DNA of 64,000 bases from Williamsia soli (GTDB lineage: Bacteria; Actinomycetota; Actinomycetes; Mycobacteriales; Mycobacteriaceae), in NCBI RefSeq assembly GCF_017377795.1, contig NZ_JAFRDR010000004.1, positions 310,001 through 374,000 of the forward strand, read 5' to 3'. Position numbers and translations under genes: made by a program. The first letter of the stretch is position 1. Every line of letters starts with the position of its first letter. Of the stretch, positions 52,963 to 62,753 are shown one piece after another. The notes under the pieces were generated by a model that worked only from the letters and a program-made list of their open reading frames with translations, ran no database searches and was not told the origin of the DNA.

Positions 52963-54021
52963 GTGAAATCAGGAATCCGAACCGTGGGATCGGAATGGAC
53001 GCAGGCTTCGCTGGCGGACCTCGGACGGCACGGCGACGTCGACGCCGAACCTGGGTTGGTCGATTTCGCGGTGAACGTTCGCGGTTCGACGCCCCGCTTT
53101 GTCCGGGACGTACTCGCCGGCCGCCTCGATGACCTGGCCGGGTATCCCTCCGCCGACGACGAACGCAGAGCGGTCGCGGCCGTCGCACACCGCCATGGGC
53201 GCGACCCCGCCGAAGTGTTGCTGCTGTCCGGTGCCGCGGAGGGGTTCGCGTTGCTGCCGCAGCTCGCACCCCGGCGGGCCGCCCTGATCCAGCCGTCGTT
53301 CACCGAGCCCGAACGTGCGCTGCGGGCGGCCGGGATCGAGATCGAGCACGTTGTCCTCCCGGAGCCGTGGGAACTCGATCCGCACCTGGTGCCCGGCACC
53401 GCAGACCTGGTGGTATTGGGGAATCCGACGAATCCGACGTCGGTGCTGCACCCGCGTGTGGCCATCGAGTCACTCGTGCGGCCGGGTCGGGTCGTGGTGG
53501 TCGACGAGGCCTTCGCGGACGTCGTTCCAGGCGAACCGGAGAGCTTCGCCGGCGTCCGACACAGAGGAGTGCTGGTGGTGCGCAGCATCACCAAGACCTT
53601 CGCGCTGGCCGGACTGCGTGCCGGGTACCTGCTCGGGGATCCGGCTCTGCTGCAACAGTTGTCGGCCCGCCGTCCGCACTGGCCGCTGGGGACCCTGCAG
53701 CTGGCGGCCCTGGAACTGTGTGCGGGCGCGCAGGCGTCGCAGTACGCCCATGAACAGGCGGTATCGGTTGACAGGCAACGGACCTCGATGATCGAGGCGT
53801 TGCGATCGGTCGGTCTCGACGTGATCGGGTCACCGCGGGGTTCCTTCGTGATCGTCGCCGTTGCCGACGGCACCGCCATCAAGAACAGACTGCGTGAACA
53901 CGGTTACGCGGTGCGCAGTTGCGCCAATTTCGTCGGATTGGACCCGGACCACCTCCGACTCGCCGTTCGAGACGAGGACACCGTCGCCGGATTGATCGAA
54001 GCATTGAGGAAGGTGATCTGA
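52963..54021 (+). CDS. cobC: CobC-type aminotransferase (Rv2231c-like; L-threonine-phosphate decarboxylase-related)
   Basis: A 352-residue PLP-dependent fold I aminotransferase. The PLP Lys is in RSITKTFALAGLRAGYLLG, the cofactor Asp/Tyr in VVVDEAFADVV, NPTNPTS supplies the Asn and RLAVRDEDT the C-terminal Arg. It is closest to CobC/HisC-type enzymes, and in Mycobacterium the equivalent is annotated cobC. It could supply the aminopropanol arm used by CobD, encoded 3 kb away. A GTG start was chosen: it faces ptkA across only 22 bp and has a TAGGCT hexamer 8 nt upstream. Its stop overlaps the next ATG by 1 nt. Confidence 0.82.
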   Translation: MKSGIRTVGSEWTQASLADLGRHGDVDAEPGLVDFAVNVRGSTPRFVRDVLAGRLDDLAGYPSADDERRAVAAVAHRHGRDPAEVLLLSGAAEGFALLPQLAPRRAALIQPSFTEPERALRAAGIEIEHVVLPEPWELDPHLVPGTADLVVLGNPTNPTSVLHPRVAIESLVRPGRVVVVDEAFADVVPGEPESFAGVRHRGVLVVRSITKTFALAGLRAGYLLGDPALLQQLSARRPHWPLGTLQLAALELCAGAQASQYAHEQAVSVDRQRTSMIEALRSVGLDVIGSPRGSFVIVAVADGTAIKNRLREHGYAVRSCANFVGLDPDHLRLAVRDEDTVAGLIEALRKVI

Positions 54022-55148
54022 TGACCACACTCGCCGAGGTGATCGACGTTCTCGAGCGCGCCTACCCGGCTCGGCTTGCCGAGGGCTGGGATTCGGTAGG
54101 CCTGGTCTGCGGCGACCCGGCCGAATCGGTCGACTCGGTGCTCTGCTGCGTCGACGTCACCGATGAAGTGGTCGACCGTGCGATCGCCGACGGCGTGAGA
54201 CTCATCGTGGCGCATCATCCGCTGTTGCTGCGAGGTGTGGACACCGTGGGCGTTCACACCTCCAAGGGGCGCCTGGTGCACCGCCTGATCCGGGGCGGGT
54301 GTGCGCTGTACACGGCGCACACCAACGCGGACTCGGCCAATCCGGGAGTATCCGACGCGTTGGCCGACGTGCTCGGACTGACCTCGCTGCGGCCACTCGA
54401 ACCCAAACCTGCTGTCGCGATGGACAAGTGGGCTGTGTTCGTGCCGACCGCCGATGCCGGCACCGTGCGCGAGGCGATGTTCGAAGCCGGGGCCGGTCGG
54501 ATCGGGGACTACAGCCACTGCTGTTGGAGTACGGCAGGCACCGGCCAGTTCTTGCCGGGAGCGAGCGCGAATCCGACGGTGGGATCGACCGGCGAAGTGA
54601 CCCGGGTCGCCGAGGACCGCGTCGAGATGGTGGCGCACCGTGCGGTCCGTCAGGACGTTCTCGCCGCGCTGCGCAGCGCGCATCCCTACGAGGAGCCCGC
54701 CTTCGACCTCGTGGAGATGGCCGCGGCCACCAGCGATGAGGGGTTGGGCCGGATCGGCGAACTCGCCGAGCCAGTGACGCTCGCCGAGTTCACCCACCTC
54801 GTGTCCCGCTCACTGCCGGCAGCGCCGGTCGGCATCCGTGCCGCGGGCGATCCGCAGCAGGTGGTCCGGACGGTCGCGGTGTGCGGTGGGGCGGGCGATT
54901 CGCTGCTCGACACTGCGCGCGGCAGCGGTGCCGACGTCTATGTCACCGGTGATCTCCGGCATCACCCGGTGGACGAACACCTGCGCGGCGGTCCTCCGGC
55001 GCTGATCGACGCCGGGCACTGGGCCACGGAGTTCCCGTGGTGTTCGCAGGTGAGCCGGTTGCTGGCGGCAAACCTGCCCGGATTGCGGACCGACGTGTTC
55101 GGCCGCCCGACAGACCCGTGGACGATCCATGCCCATCCGGGGTCCTGA
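54021..55148 (+). CDS. Nif3-like dinuclear metal centre protein (DUF34, YqfO type)
   Basis: A 375-residue Nif3/DUF34 protein with the family metal ligands: AHHPLLLRG (His pair), TAHTNADSA (H...N-A-D) and the late VTGDLRHHPVDEH and DAGHWATE. An insert of ~100 residues between the halves (KWAVFVPTADAGTVREAMFE, AHRAVRQDVLAALRSAHPYE) is the PII-like domain of the YqfO subclass. It has been annotated as GTP cyclohydrolase I type 2, but the function is not settled. TGATG overlap with cobC. It matches Rv2230c. Confidence 0.88.
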   Translation: MTTLAEVIDVLERAYPARLAEGWDSVGLVCGDPAESVDSVLCCVDVTDEVVDRAIADGVRLIVAHHPLLLRGVDTVGVHTSKGRLVHRLIRGGCALYTAHTNADSANPGVSDALADVLGLTSLRPLEPKPAVAMDKWAVFVPTADAGTVREAMFEAGAGRIGDYSHCCWSTAGTGQFLPGASANPTVGSTGEVTRVAEDRVEMVAHRAVRQDVLAALRSAHPYEEPAFDLVEMAAATSDEGLGRIGELAEPVTLAEFTHLVSRSLPAAPVGIRAAGDPQQVVRTVAVCGGAGDSLLDTARGSGADVYVTGDLRHHPVDEHLRGGPPALIDAGHWATEFPWCSQVSRLLAANLPGLRTDVFGRPTDPWTIHAHPGS

Positions 55149-55271
55149 CGTGCGCCGCGAGCGCCGCGGTGATCGGACGGAGGCACAGACCGCGTACCGT
55201 TGCACAATGTCATCCTGGCGATAGATGTCGGACTTGGCGACGATCCGGCCACGGGGCCGGACAGCAGAGGA

Positions 55272-56030
55272 ATGAAGACACTGGTGAAAGCAGACCCGGC
55301 CGCCCAACGATTGATGTTGGACATCGCCGACATCGATTCCGAACTCTTGCGTATCGATCACCGACGGGCGATGTTGCCCGAGAACGCCGAATTGGCGGCG
55401 CTCGGTGAACAGCTGCAGACGCAGCGCGACGAAGCGGTGCGTGCGCAGATCGCGGCCGAGGACCTGCTTCGCGAGTCGCGCCGGCTCGACAACGAGATCA
55501 CGTCGATGTCGTTGCGTGAGCAGAAAGACAACCAGCAACTCGCCGCGGGCAACTTGCCGGCGAAAGCGTTGAGTGAGTTGGAACATGAGGTTGCCGGGCT
55601 GATCCGGCGGCGCTCCATGCTCGAGGACGAGATGCTCGAGGTGATGGAGCAGCAGGAGGCGGTGTCGGCCGACGAGCAACGTGCCTCGGCGATGACCAAC
55701 CACTCGGAGCGGCAGATCGAGGACGCCACCGCGCGCCGCGACGTGGCGCTGGAGAAGATCGCCCAGGACGAGGCCGAGGCGAAGGCCAAGCGCGCGGCTC
55801 TGATCGCGAACGTCGACGAGGCGCTGCTGGCGATCTACGAACGCCAGGTGAGTCATGGACACGTCGGGGCAGGACTACTACGCGCGGGTCGCTGCGGCGC
55901 CTGCCGGATGGAACTGGACCGTGGTCTGATCGGTCGTATCACCGCGACTGCGGACGACGAGGTCGTCCGGTGCGACGAGTGCGGCGCCATCCTGGTCCGG
56001 ACCCACGAATCCGGTCTGTCGTCGAAATGA
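55272..56030 (+). CDS. Coiled-coil zinc-ribbon protein (Rv2229c-like, CdsZ family)
   Basis: A 252-residue protein made of a long antiparallel coiled coil (residues ~5-185, Glu/Arg/Leu/Ala-rich) followed by a C4 zinc ribbon (RCGACRMELD and VRCDECGAIL). The family has been studied as a putative RNA- or DNA-associated factor; a precise role is not assigned here. An ATG was chosen over a TTG 72 nt upstream, as it precedes the conserved KADPAAQ start. It overlaps the RNase H gene by 4 nt (ATGA). Confidence 0.85.
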   Translation: MKTLVKADPAAQRLMLDIADIDSELLRIDHRRAMLPENAELAALGEQLQTQRDEAVRAQIAAEDLLRESRRLDNEITSMSLREQKDNQQLAAGNLPAKALSELEHEVAGLIRRRSMLEDEMLEVMEQQEAVSADEQRASAMTNHSERQIEDATARRDVALEKIAQDEAEAKAKRAALIANVDEALLAIYERQVSHGHVGAGLLRAGRCGACRMELDRGLIGRITATADDEVVRCDECGAILVRTHESGLSSK

Positions 56031-57148
56031 GAGCCGTGGTCGAGGCCGATGGCGGCTCGCGGGGTAACCCCGGCCCGGCCGGGTACGGCGCTGTGGTCTT
56101 CTCCGGCGATCGTTCAGCGGTCCTGGCCGAGCGCAAGGAAGCCCTGGGAATCGCGACGAACAATGTCGCCGAGTACCGCGGCCTGATCGCCGGCCTGACA
56201 GCCGCCGCCGAGGTCGGGGCCGACGAGGTGCAGGTCCGGATGGACTCCAAACTCGTGGTCGAGCAGATGTCGGGCCGATGGAAGATCAAGCATCCGGACA
56301 TGATTCCGCTTGCGGCGCAGGCCAAGCAGTTGGTCGGCAGGTTCGCGAGCGTCGACTTTCACTGGATCCCCAGAGCTCAGAACTCGCACGCCGATCGGCT
56401 GGCGAACGAGGCGATGGATGCGGCGGCAGGATTGGGCGTGAGTCCTTCGGCCGATCCGCAGCCGGAAGAGAAGGTCAAGCCCTCGCCGGGGTGGACCGGG
56501 GCACGCGGCGAGCCCACACGATTGCTTCTGTTGCGGCACGGTCAGACGCCGCTGTCGATCGAACGACGCTATTCCGGCCGCGGCAATCCGGAGCTGACGG
56601 AGCTGGGTCGCGATCAGGTGGCTCGCGCAGCGAAGCGATTGGCCGCACGCGCGCAGCGCGACGCCGGTGGCCCACGCATCGCCGCGGTCGTCTCCTCTCC
56701 ACTGTCCCGCGCTCTCGCGACGGCTGAAGCCGCCGCTGCCGAACTGGGACTGCCTGTGCAGATTCACGAGGGCCTCACCGAGACCGACTTCGGCGCCTGG
56801 GAGGGCTTGACGTTCGGTGAGGCGGCAGAGCGCGATCGTGAGCTGCACACCACGTGGATGGGTGACACCGCGGTGGCGCCCCCGGGCGGCGAGAGCTTCG
56901 ACACTGTCACGCAGCGCGTACTGGACGCTCGATCCGAACTCGTCGATCGCTACGCCGGCGGCGAAGTGCTGGTCGTCTCGCACGTCACGCCGATCAAGGT
57001 GACGCTGCGTGATGCACTCGGTGTCGGTTCCTCGTTCCTCTATCGCATGCATCTGGACCTGGCGTCGCTGAGTGTTGCCGAGTTCTATCCCGATGGTGGC
57101 GCGTCGGTCCGCCTCGTGAACGACACCAGCCACCTCGGCGACTTCTGA
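56027..57148 (+). CDS. Bifunctional RNase HI/acid phosphatase (Rv2228c type)
   Basis: A 373-residue fusion. Residues 1-135 are RNase HI: ADGGSRGNPGPAGYGAVV, NVAEYRGLIAGL and VRMDSKLVVEQM supply the D-E-D metal site, with late NSHADRLANEAMD. A linker with Pro/Glu leads to a histidine phosphatase domain from ~165 (LLLLRHGQTPLSIERRYSGR, LTETDFGAWEGLTFGEAAER, VSHVTPIKVT). M. tuberculosis Rv2228c has the same build, with RNA-hybrid cleavage by the first domain and a CobC-like alpha-ribazole-phosphate phosphatase activity in the second. The latter fits with cobC and cobD nearby. Confidence 0.93.
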   Translation: MRAVVEADGGSRGNPGPAGYGAVVFSGDRSAVLAERKEALGIATNNVAEYRGLIAGLTAAAEVGADEVQVRMDSKLVVEQMSGRWKIKHPDMIPLAAQAKQLVGRFASVDFHWIPRAQNSHADRLANEAMDAAAGLGVSPSADPQPEEKVKPSPGWTGARGEPTRLLLLRHGQTPLSIERRYSGRGNPELTELGRDQVARAAKRLAARAQRDAGGPRIAAVVSSPLSRALATAEAAAAELGLPVQIHEGLTETDFGAWEGLTFGEAAERDRELHTTWMGDTAVAPPGGESFDTVTQRVLDARSELVDRYAGGEVLVVSHVTPIKVTLRDALGVGSSFLYRMHLDLASLSVAEFYPDGGASVRLVNDTSHLGDF

Positions 57149-57174
57149 ACCGGTGAATCCACAGTTCGGCGCGC

Positions 57175-57200
57175 CACACCTGAGGGTCTCCTCGGGTGTG
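57175..57200. terminator. Hairpin between convergent RNase H/phosphatase and ndh genes
   Basis: CACACCTGAGG and CCTCGGGTGTG pair over 11 bp with one A-G difference around a 4-nt loop. It lies mid-way between the two convergent stops. Confidence 0.6.
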
Positions 57201-57225
57201 ACGCACCGCAATTGAGTGTTGGGGT

Positions 57226-58536
57226 TCAGCTCGCCTTGGCCTGGCGTCTGGCCTCCGATTCCACTTTGTCCGCCTGCGCGAAGCCCGGCCGATCAGAGCC
57301 GATGAAAGCGAACAGCCACGAGGCGATGGCGGCGAACCGGTTGCGGAAACCCACCAGATAGAACAGGTGCACGGCCAGCCAGGTCAGCCACGCGATGAAG
57401 CCACCGAAGCGAACCCGTTCGTTGAGCGCGACAACCGCGCTGAACCGGTTGATCACCGACATGCTGCCCTTGTCGAAATACTCGAAGGCGGTGCCCGGTA
57501 GCTTCTTTCGGCTGATCACATCTGCTGCGTGACGGGCCTGTTGCATCGCGACCGGGCTCTGTCCCGGGTATCCGTTCAGCGAGGTCATGTCGCCGATCGC
57601 GTACACGTTGGCGTATCCGCCCACGGTCAGATCCTGGTTGATCAGGAGTCTGCCCGCCCGGTCGGTCTCGCTGCCCGTCGCCTTCGCGAGTACTGCTGCG
57701 AACGGGCTGGCCTGCACGCCGGCCGACCAGACGACGGTGTCGGCGGCGATACGTCGAGTGGCCGCGCCACCGACCTTGATGGTCACGCCGTCTGAATCCA
57801 TCTCTGTCACCAGCGAATCGAGCAGTACCTCGACGCCGCCGCGTTCGAGGGCCTTCTTCGCGTAGGCCGAGAGCGAGCCGCCGTAGACGGGCAGGGCGTT
57901 GCCTGCGCCTTCGACGAGATACACCGACACATCGTCGAGCTTGTAGTAGCGGGTGGCGAGTTCGCGGATCTGGCCCGCGACCTCGACGCCGGTCGGACCC
58001 GCCCCGACGACGACGAAGCTGAGCAGGCGGCGACGCAGGTCGGCGTCATCGGTCCTGGCTGCTTCCTCGAAGCATCGGCGGATCTGTGTGCGCAGGTTCG
58101 TGGCGTCGTCGATCGTCTTGAGAGAATACGAGTAGTGCGCGAACTCGTCGCGTCCGAAGTACGACTGCGTGGCACCGGTCGAGGCGATCAGGTAGCGGAA
58201 CGAGATGGTCTGCGTCGGTCCGTCGTGGCGGTAGCGCAGAATCCCGGCATCAGGGTCCACCTCGGTCACGGTGCCCAGGATGACCTCGACGTTGTGGTGC
58301 TTGCGCAGGATTCCTGCAACATCGGGTGCGATCTCTTCACTGTTCAGTACGCCGGTCGCCACTTGATAGAGCAGCGGCTGGAACAGATGCTCGGGGGTGC
58401 TGGAGATCAACGCGACGCGCAAGCCGGTCTTGGCCAGCTTCTGAGCAGCTGTCAACCCGCCGAATCCCGATCCGACGATGGCCACGTCGACGTCCAGGTG
58501 GGTGGGCACGCTGAGAGGTGCGGGCATTGTGTTCAT
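57226..58536 (-). CDS. ndh: Type II NADH:quinone dehydrogenase (NDH-2)
   Basis: A 436-residue non-proton-pumping NADH dehydrogenase. The FAD Rossmann motif is AIVGSGFGGLTAAQKL and the NADH Rossmann motif is FVVVGAGPTGVEVAGQI. The second FAD motif is VYAIGDMTSLN, the quinone-side segment is QQARHAADVI, and C-terminal amphipathic helices anchor it to the membrane (IAWLTWLAVHLFYLVGFRNR). It passes electrons to menaquinone. The ATG at MNTMPAP has AAAGGA close upstream. It is divergent from a LysR regulator gene across 133 bp. Confidence 0.93.
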   Translation of the reverse strand: MNTMPAPLSVPTHLDVDVAIVGSGFGGLTAAQKLAKTGLRVALISSTPEHLFQPLLYQVATGVLNSEEIAPDVAGILRKHHNVEVILGTVTEVDPDAGILRYRHDGPTQTISFRYLIASTGATQSYFGRDEFAHYSYSLKTIDDATNLRTQIRRCFEEAARTDDADLRRRLLSFVVVGAGPTGVEVAGQIRELATRYYKLDDVSVYLVEGAGNALPVYGGSLSAYAKKALERGGVEVLLDSLVTEMDSDGVTIKVGGAATRRIAADTVVWSAGVQASPFAAVLAKATGSETDRAGRLLINQDLTVGGYANVYAIGDMTSLNGYPGQSPVAMQQARHAADVISRKKLPGTAFEYFDKGSMSVINRFSAVVALNERVRFGGFIAWLTWLAVHLFYLVGFRNRFAAIASWLFAFIGSDRPGFAQADKVESEARRQAKAS

Positions 58537-58630
58537 GATCCTTTTATCTCCTGTTGGCGACTACTGCCTAGTACAGCGCGCACCTAACAACAAGTAATCC
58601 CTTATCAGCGCCTGATCAAACACATAGTTT

Positions 58631-58645
58631 AGATAGAACTTATCT
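58631..58645. promoter_or_regulatory. Inverted repeat in the ndh-lysR gap, candidate LysR box
   Basis: AGATA-GAACT-TATCT is a perfect 5-bp inverted repeat and fits the T-N11-A LysR pattern. It lies 25 bp before the LysR start and could serve autoregulation and ndh control. Confidence 0.4.
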
Positions 58646-58669
58646 GCATCGCTCATATATCCTGGTCAC

Positions 58670-59554
58670 GTGGAACTACGTCAGCTGACCTACTTCGTCA
58701 CCGTCGCCGAGGAGCTGAGCTTCAGCAGGGCCGCGGCGCGCTGCTTCATCTCGCAATCGGCGATCAGTCATCAGGTGGCGCGCCTCGAGCACGAACTCGG
58801 CGCAAAGCTGATCGAGCGTTCGACCAGGCTCGTGCGACTCACCGACCTGGGCGCCCAGGTGCTTCCGCTGGCGCAGCAGATGCTGCAGATCGAGTCGATG
58901 ATCACCGCCACCGCCCGGACCCCCAGCGGACGCGTCCGGATGGCGGCGAACATGTCATTCGCCCAGCAGTCTCTTGCGGCCATCGCGCAGTTGCGGAACG
59001 AGCACCTCGACGTCGAGATCGAGTTCATCATCAAGAGCTTCGATCAACGGATCGAAGCGGTCCTGGGCGGCGACGTCGACCTCGCACTCATCCGCGGTGG
59101 CCTCGATCGGCCCGGTCTGGCGGTACAGCAACTCTGGGTCGACGACCTCGTGGTGGCGATGTCGCAGAGTCATCCCCTGGCCGGTGCTGACGAGGTGGGG
59201 CTGGCAGAGCTCGGCGACTACCCGTTGCTGTTGCCCTCGGCACGCGACCAGGTGTTGTTACACAACGTGATCCGCGATGCTTTTGACCGGCATGGGCTGG
59301 AACGCCCGCGGCAGGCACCGCCGTTGCCGGTCGATCACACCGCGACCATGGAGCTGCTCAATCACCCCGAGGAGTGGACGGTTCTCTATGAGCGCACTCC
59401 GTTGGCGGGGATCGCATTCACCCGCGATCGGGAGCGAGCATTGCGGGTGTCGGTGTCCGCGGTCGTGAGATCGCCTGCCGCGCACTCGGAGATCGTCGGA
59501 GACCTCATCGCGGCGCTGCAGTCGGTGCGAAGCGCGATGCCGGGTCACGACTGA
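58670..59554 (+). CDS. LysR-family transcriptional regulator
   Basis: A 294-residue regulator. The N-terminal winged helix is LRQLTYFVTVAEELSFSRAA, SQSAISHQVARLEHELGAKL, followed by the periplasmic-binding-protein-like effector domain. The GTG start follows a TATATC-like hexamer by about 8 nt with no Shine-Dalgarno sequence. It is divergent from ndh and convergent with the permease gene. Control of ndh or of the permease is possible; the effector is unknown. Confidence 0.9.
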   Translation: MELRQLTYFVTVAEELSFSRAAARCFISQSAISHQVARLEHELGAKLIERSTRLVRLTDLGAQVLPLAQQMLQIESMITATARTPSGRVRMAANMSFAQQSLAAIAQLRNEHLDVEIEFIIKSFDQRIEAVLGGDVDLALIRGGLDRPGLAVQQLWVDDLVVAMSQSHPLAGADEVGLAELGDYPLLLPSARDQVLLHNVIRDAFDRHGLERPRQAPPLPVDHTATMELLNHPEEWTVLYERTPLAGIAFTRDRERALRVSVSAVVRSPAAHSEIVGDLIAALQSVRSAMPGHD

Positions 59555-59561
59555 TCCACAC

Positions 59562-60812
59562 CTAGGTCACGGCCCACAACGCGACCACCGACATCACCAG
59601 GGTGACCGGCACGGTGACCAGCCCGACCATCGTGAACTCGCGCGCGGTGACCCGCTGTCCGTCGTGCTGAACCAACTTAAGCCACAGTAGATTTGCCAGC
59701 GAGCCCAGGTAGGTCAGGGAAGGTCCGATGTTGACCCCGAGGAGCATGGCCAACACCAGCGGTGCTGGGGCGCCCGACCCCAACGCGGCCAGCATCAGCA
59801 GTGCCGCGGGGATGTTGTTGATCAGGTTGGCGACGACCGCCGCGATCGCGGCGACGACGAGAAGATCCGCCAACCCGGTGCCGCCTGGCAGGATGTCGGC
59901 GAGCCCACTGCCGATCCCGCCGTCGGAGATGCCCGCGACCAGGACCCCGAGCGCGAACACGAACAGCAGGAAGCCGGGCTTGGCCGACAGGGCAAGTGCC
60001 AGAGGTGAACTCGTCCCCGCGTGTAGTGCCAGGGCGGCCATCACGACGGCTCCGACAACCGCACACCACACCGGCTCGATGCCGACCACCGAGCTGAGCC
60101 CGAACGAGACGAGGGTGATGGCCAGCAGCGCCAGTGGTAACCGGGGCGCGGGACCGGGATCCTCGATGTGGTCGGGGTGCGGGTGTTCACGGAGATCGCC
60201 GCGGAAGAAGATGCAGAACAACACGAACTCGACGACGAGGGTGATCAGCCATGGCAGTGCCATCAACAGGGTGAATTCGACGAAGCCGAGTCCGGTCGCC
60301 GCGAATGCGAGCAGATTGGTGAGGTTGGAGACGGGCATCAACGTCGACGCCGAATTGGACAGGGTCACTGTGGCGTAGCTGTACGGCCGCGCCGACACGC
60401 GCAGGGTCCGGGTCATCGACAACAGCACCGGGGTCAGTAGCAGCACGGTCGCGTCGAGACTCAGCGCAGCGGTGGTCAGCGCTGCAGCGCCGAACACCAG
60501 GGCCAGCAGCCGATGACGATTCGGCTGCGTGTCGCCGGCTGACGGCGAAGCCCGCCGGGCGATCACCGCCGCGAGCCACGTGAACACGCCCAGGACCGAA
60601 CAGGCATAGGACAACACCAGCAGCGCCGCGAGGAACAGCACCGTCGACGAGAGCGCGGTCACCTCGGACCAGGCTCGATCGACATCCACGACCCCGACAG
60701 CGACGACCATGAGGGCCGCCGGGACGGCGACGGTGGCTTCGGGGAGGCCTCGTGGACGCCATACGGCAAATCCCAGGGCCGCCATCAGCAGGACCAATGA
60801 CACGACATCCAC
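59562..60812 (-). CDS. ArsB/SLC13-like anion permease
   Basis: A membrane protein of ~416 residues with about 11-12 helices in two homologous halves. The re-entrant signatures SNSASTLMPVSNLTNLLAFA and NNIPAALLMLAALGSGAPAP, GVNIGPSLTYLGSLANLLWL match the ArsB/NhaD/CitMHS (IT) superfamily. Substrate candidates are arsenite, citrate, phosphate or other anions; none can be proved. The start is uncertain: the GTG giving MDVVSLVLL was chosen, and another GTG lies 15 nt upstream. Longer frames run antisense through rnpB and are not real. It overlaps no gene but ends 7 nt from the LysR stop. Confidence 0.78.
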   Translation of the reverse strand: MDVVSLVLLMAALGFAVWRPRGLPEATVAVPAALMVVAVGVVDVDRAWSEVTALSSTVLFLAALLVLSYACSVLGVFTWLAAVIARRASPSAGDTQPNRHRLLALVFGAAALTTAALSLDATVLLLTPVLLSMTRTLRVSARPYSYATVTLSNSASTLMPVSNLTNLLAFAATGLGFVEFTLLMALPWLITLVVEFVLFCIFFRGDLREHPHPDHIEDPGPAPRLPLALLAITLVSFGLSSVVGIEPVWCAVVGAVVMAALALHAGTSSPLALALSAKPGFLLFVFALGVLVAGISDGGIGSGLADILPGGTGLADLLVVAAIAAVVANLINNIPAALLMLAALGSGAPAPLVLAMLLGVNIGPSLTYLGSLANLLWLKLVQHDGQRVTAREFTMVGLVTVPVTLVMSVVALWAVT

Positions 60813-60867
60813 GCGTCGATTGTTCACTGCGCCGGGTCGCGGGTGCGAACCGCAGTCGGCGAGAACG

Positions 60868-60873
60868 TAGAGT
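60868..60873 (+). promoter_or_regulatory. -10 hexamer of rnpB
   Basis: TAGAGT ends 6 nt before the first base of the RNase P RNA P1 helix, the expected distance to a transcription start. It lies only 41 bp from the start of the divergent permease gene. Confidence 0.5.
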
Positions 60874-60879
60874 GATGGA

Positions 60880-61296
<417 letters not shown>

Positions 61297-61331
61297 CGGG
61301 GCCGATTCTGCGCCCCGATAGTCTGGGGCTT

Positions 61332-62753
61332 GTGCAACGCAGACTCCTCCGTGCCACAGACATTGATTTCGGCACCATTCGGACCGACCTGGGGCTGTCC
61401 GAGGAGTTCGGTGCAGCGGCCCAGCACGAGGCCGAGACCGCGCTTGACCGCCTGGCCGACGCTCGGATCGATCGCACCGACCTCGCGTTGGTGACCATCG
61501 ATCCGCCTGGTTCGGTGGACCTCGATCAAGCCGTGCACATCGCCCGGGACGGCCACGGCTTCATCGTGCACTACGCGATCGCAGATGTTGCGGCTCTGGT
61601 CGTTCCGCAGGGCGCACTCGACCAGGAGACCAGGCGACGCGGACAGACCATCTATTTCCCGGACGGCAACGTGCCCCTGCACCCGCGGGCGTTGTCGGAG
61701 AACACCGGTTCGTTGCTCCCCGAACAGATCCGGCCCGCAGTGCTCTGGCGCATCGTCGTCGATGCCGAGGCGACCCCGGTGTCGGTGGAGCTGACCAGGG
61801 CCCGGGTGAAGTCCGTGGCACGACTCGACTATGCGGGCGTCATGGCCGACCACGCCGCCGGCACCCTGCACCCCTCGATCGCCGCTCTGCCCGATTTCGG
61901 TGAGTTGCGGCAGAGGCTGTCCATCAATCGGGGAGCCATCGAGCTCGGTCTGCCCGAGCAGGATGTGATCCGCGACGCCGCCGGCAACTGGGAGCTGTCG
62001 GTGCAGCCGAGAACCCGTGCAGACATGTGGAACTCGCAGGTCTCATTGCTGACGGGCATGTGTGCGGGTGAACTCATGCTCGACCATGCCGTCGGCCTGC
62101 TGCGAACGCTGCCCGATGCGCAGGACGGCGAGGTCGCGGCTCTGCGCACGTCGGCGGCCGCCTTAGGGGTGTCGTGGCCCGAATCGGTCTCTCCCGGGGC
62201 ATTCCTGGCCGGGCTCGATCCCCAGGCCCCCACCACGCTCGCGCTGATGTCCGACGCCACCACGTTGCTCCGCGGCAGTGACTATCTCGCTCTGCTGGGG
62301 GAGGTCCCGGCCGACGCGGTGACCACTCACGGCGGAATCGCCGGGGTCTATGCCCACGTCACCGCGCCGTTGCGCCGGTTGGCGGACCGTTTCGCGACGG
62401 AGGTGTGTCTGGCGTTGCATGCGGGAGAACCGGTGCCCGAGTGGGTGCTCGCGGCATTGCCGACCCTGCCCGAGATCATGCGCAGTTCGGGCTCCGTTGC
62501 GGGGCGGGCGGACCGGGCGGGACTCGACCTAGCCGAGGCGATCCTCCTCGCAGACCGGGTGGGCGAGACTTTCTCGGCCACCGTGCTGCACCCGAAACGA
62601 GGTAAGCGCCCCGCCCAGATCTTCATTGCCGAACCCGCCGTCTTCGCGACCTGTATCGGGGACCCTGCCGAGGGCAGTCAGATCTCGGTGCGCCTGACCA
62701 GTGCCGATACGCATGGTCCGAATCTGGTGTTCACAGTCGAGACTTCGCCTTGA
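61332..62753 (+). CDS. RNB-domain ribonuclease (RNase II/R catalytic domain only)
   Basis: A 473-residue protein with the RNB exonuclease domain. The Asp cluster that holds Mg2+ is in TIDPPGSVDLDQAVHIARDG, followed by the conserved VHYAIADVAALV, RGQTIYFPDGNVPLHP and the late YAHVTAPLRRLADRF. Unlike RNase II/R there are no cold-shock or S1 domains, so RNA would be gripped differently; this compact form is common in actinobacteria. The GTG start has TAGTCT exactly 7 nt upstream and no Shine-Dalgarno sequence. Its last 23 bp overlap the convergent CYTH-CHAD gene. Confidence 0.9.
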   Translation: MQRRLLRATDIDFGTIRTDLGLSEEFGAAAQHEAETALDRLADARIDRTDLALVTIDPPGSVDLDQAVHIARDGHGFIVHYAIADVAALVVPQGALDQETRRRGQTIYFPDGNVPLHPRALSENTGSLLPEQIRPAVLWRIVVDAEATPVSVELTRARVKSVARLDYAGVMADHAAGTLHPSIAALPDFGELRQRLSINRGAIELGLPEQDVIRDAAGNWELSVQPRTRADMWNSQVSLLTGMCAGELMLDHAVGLLRTLPDAQDGEVAALRTSAAALGVSWPESVSPGAFLAGLDPQAPTTLALMSDATTLLRGSDYLALLGEVPADAVTTHGGIAGVYAHVTAPLRRLADRFATEVCLALHAGEPVPEWVLAALPTLPEIMRSSGSVAGRADRAGLDLAEAILLADRVGETFSATVLHPKRGKRPAQIFIAEPAVFATCIGDPAEGSQISVRLTSADTHGPNLVFTVETSP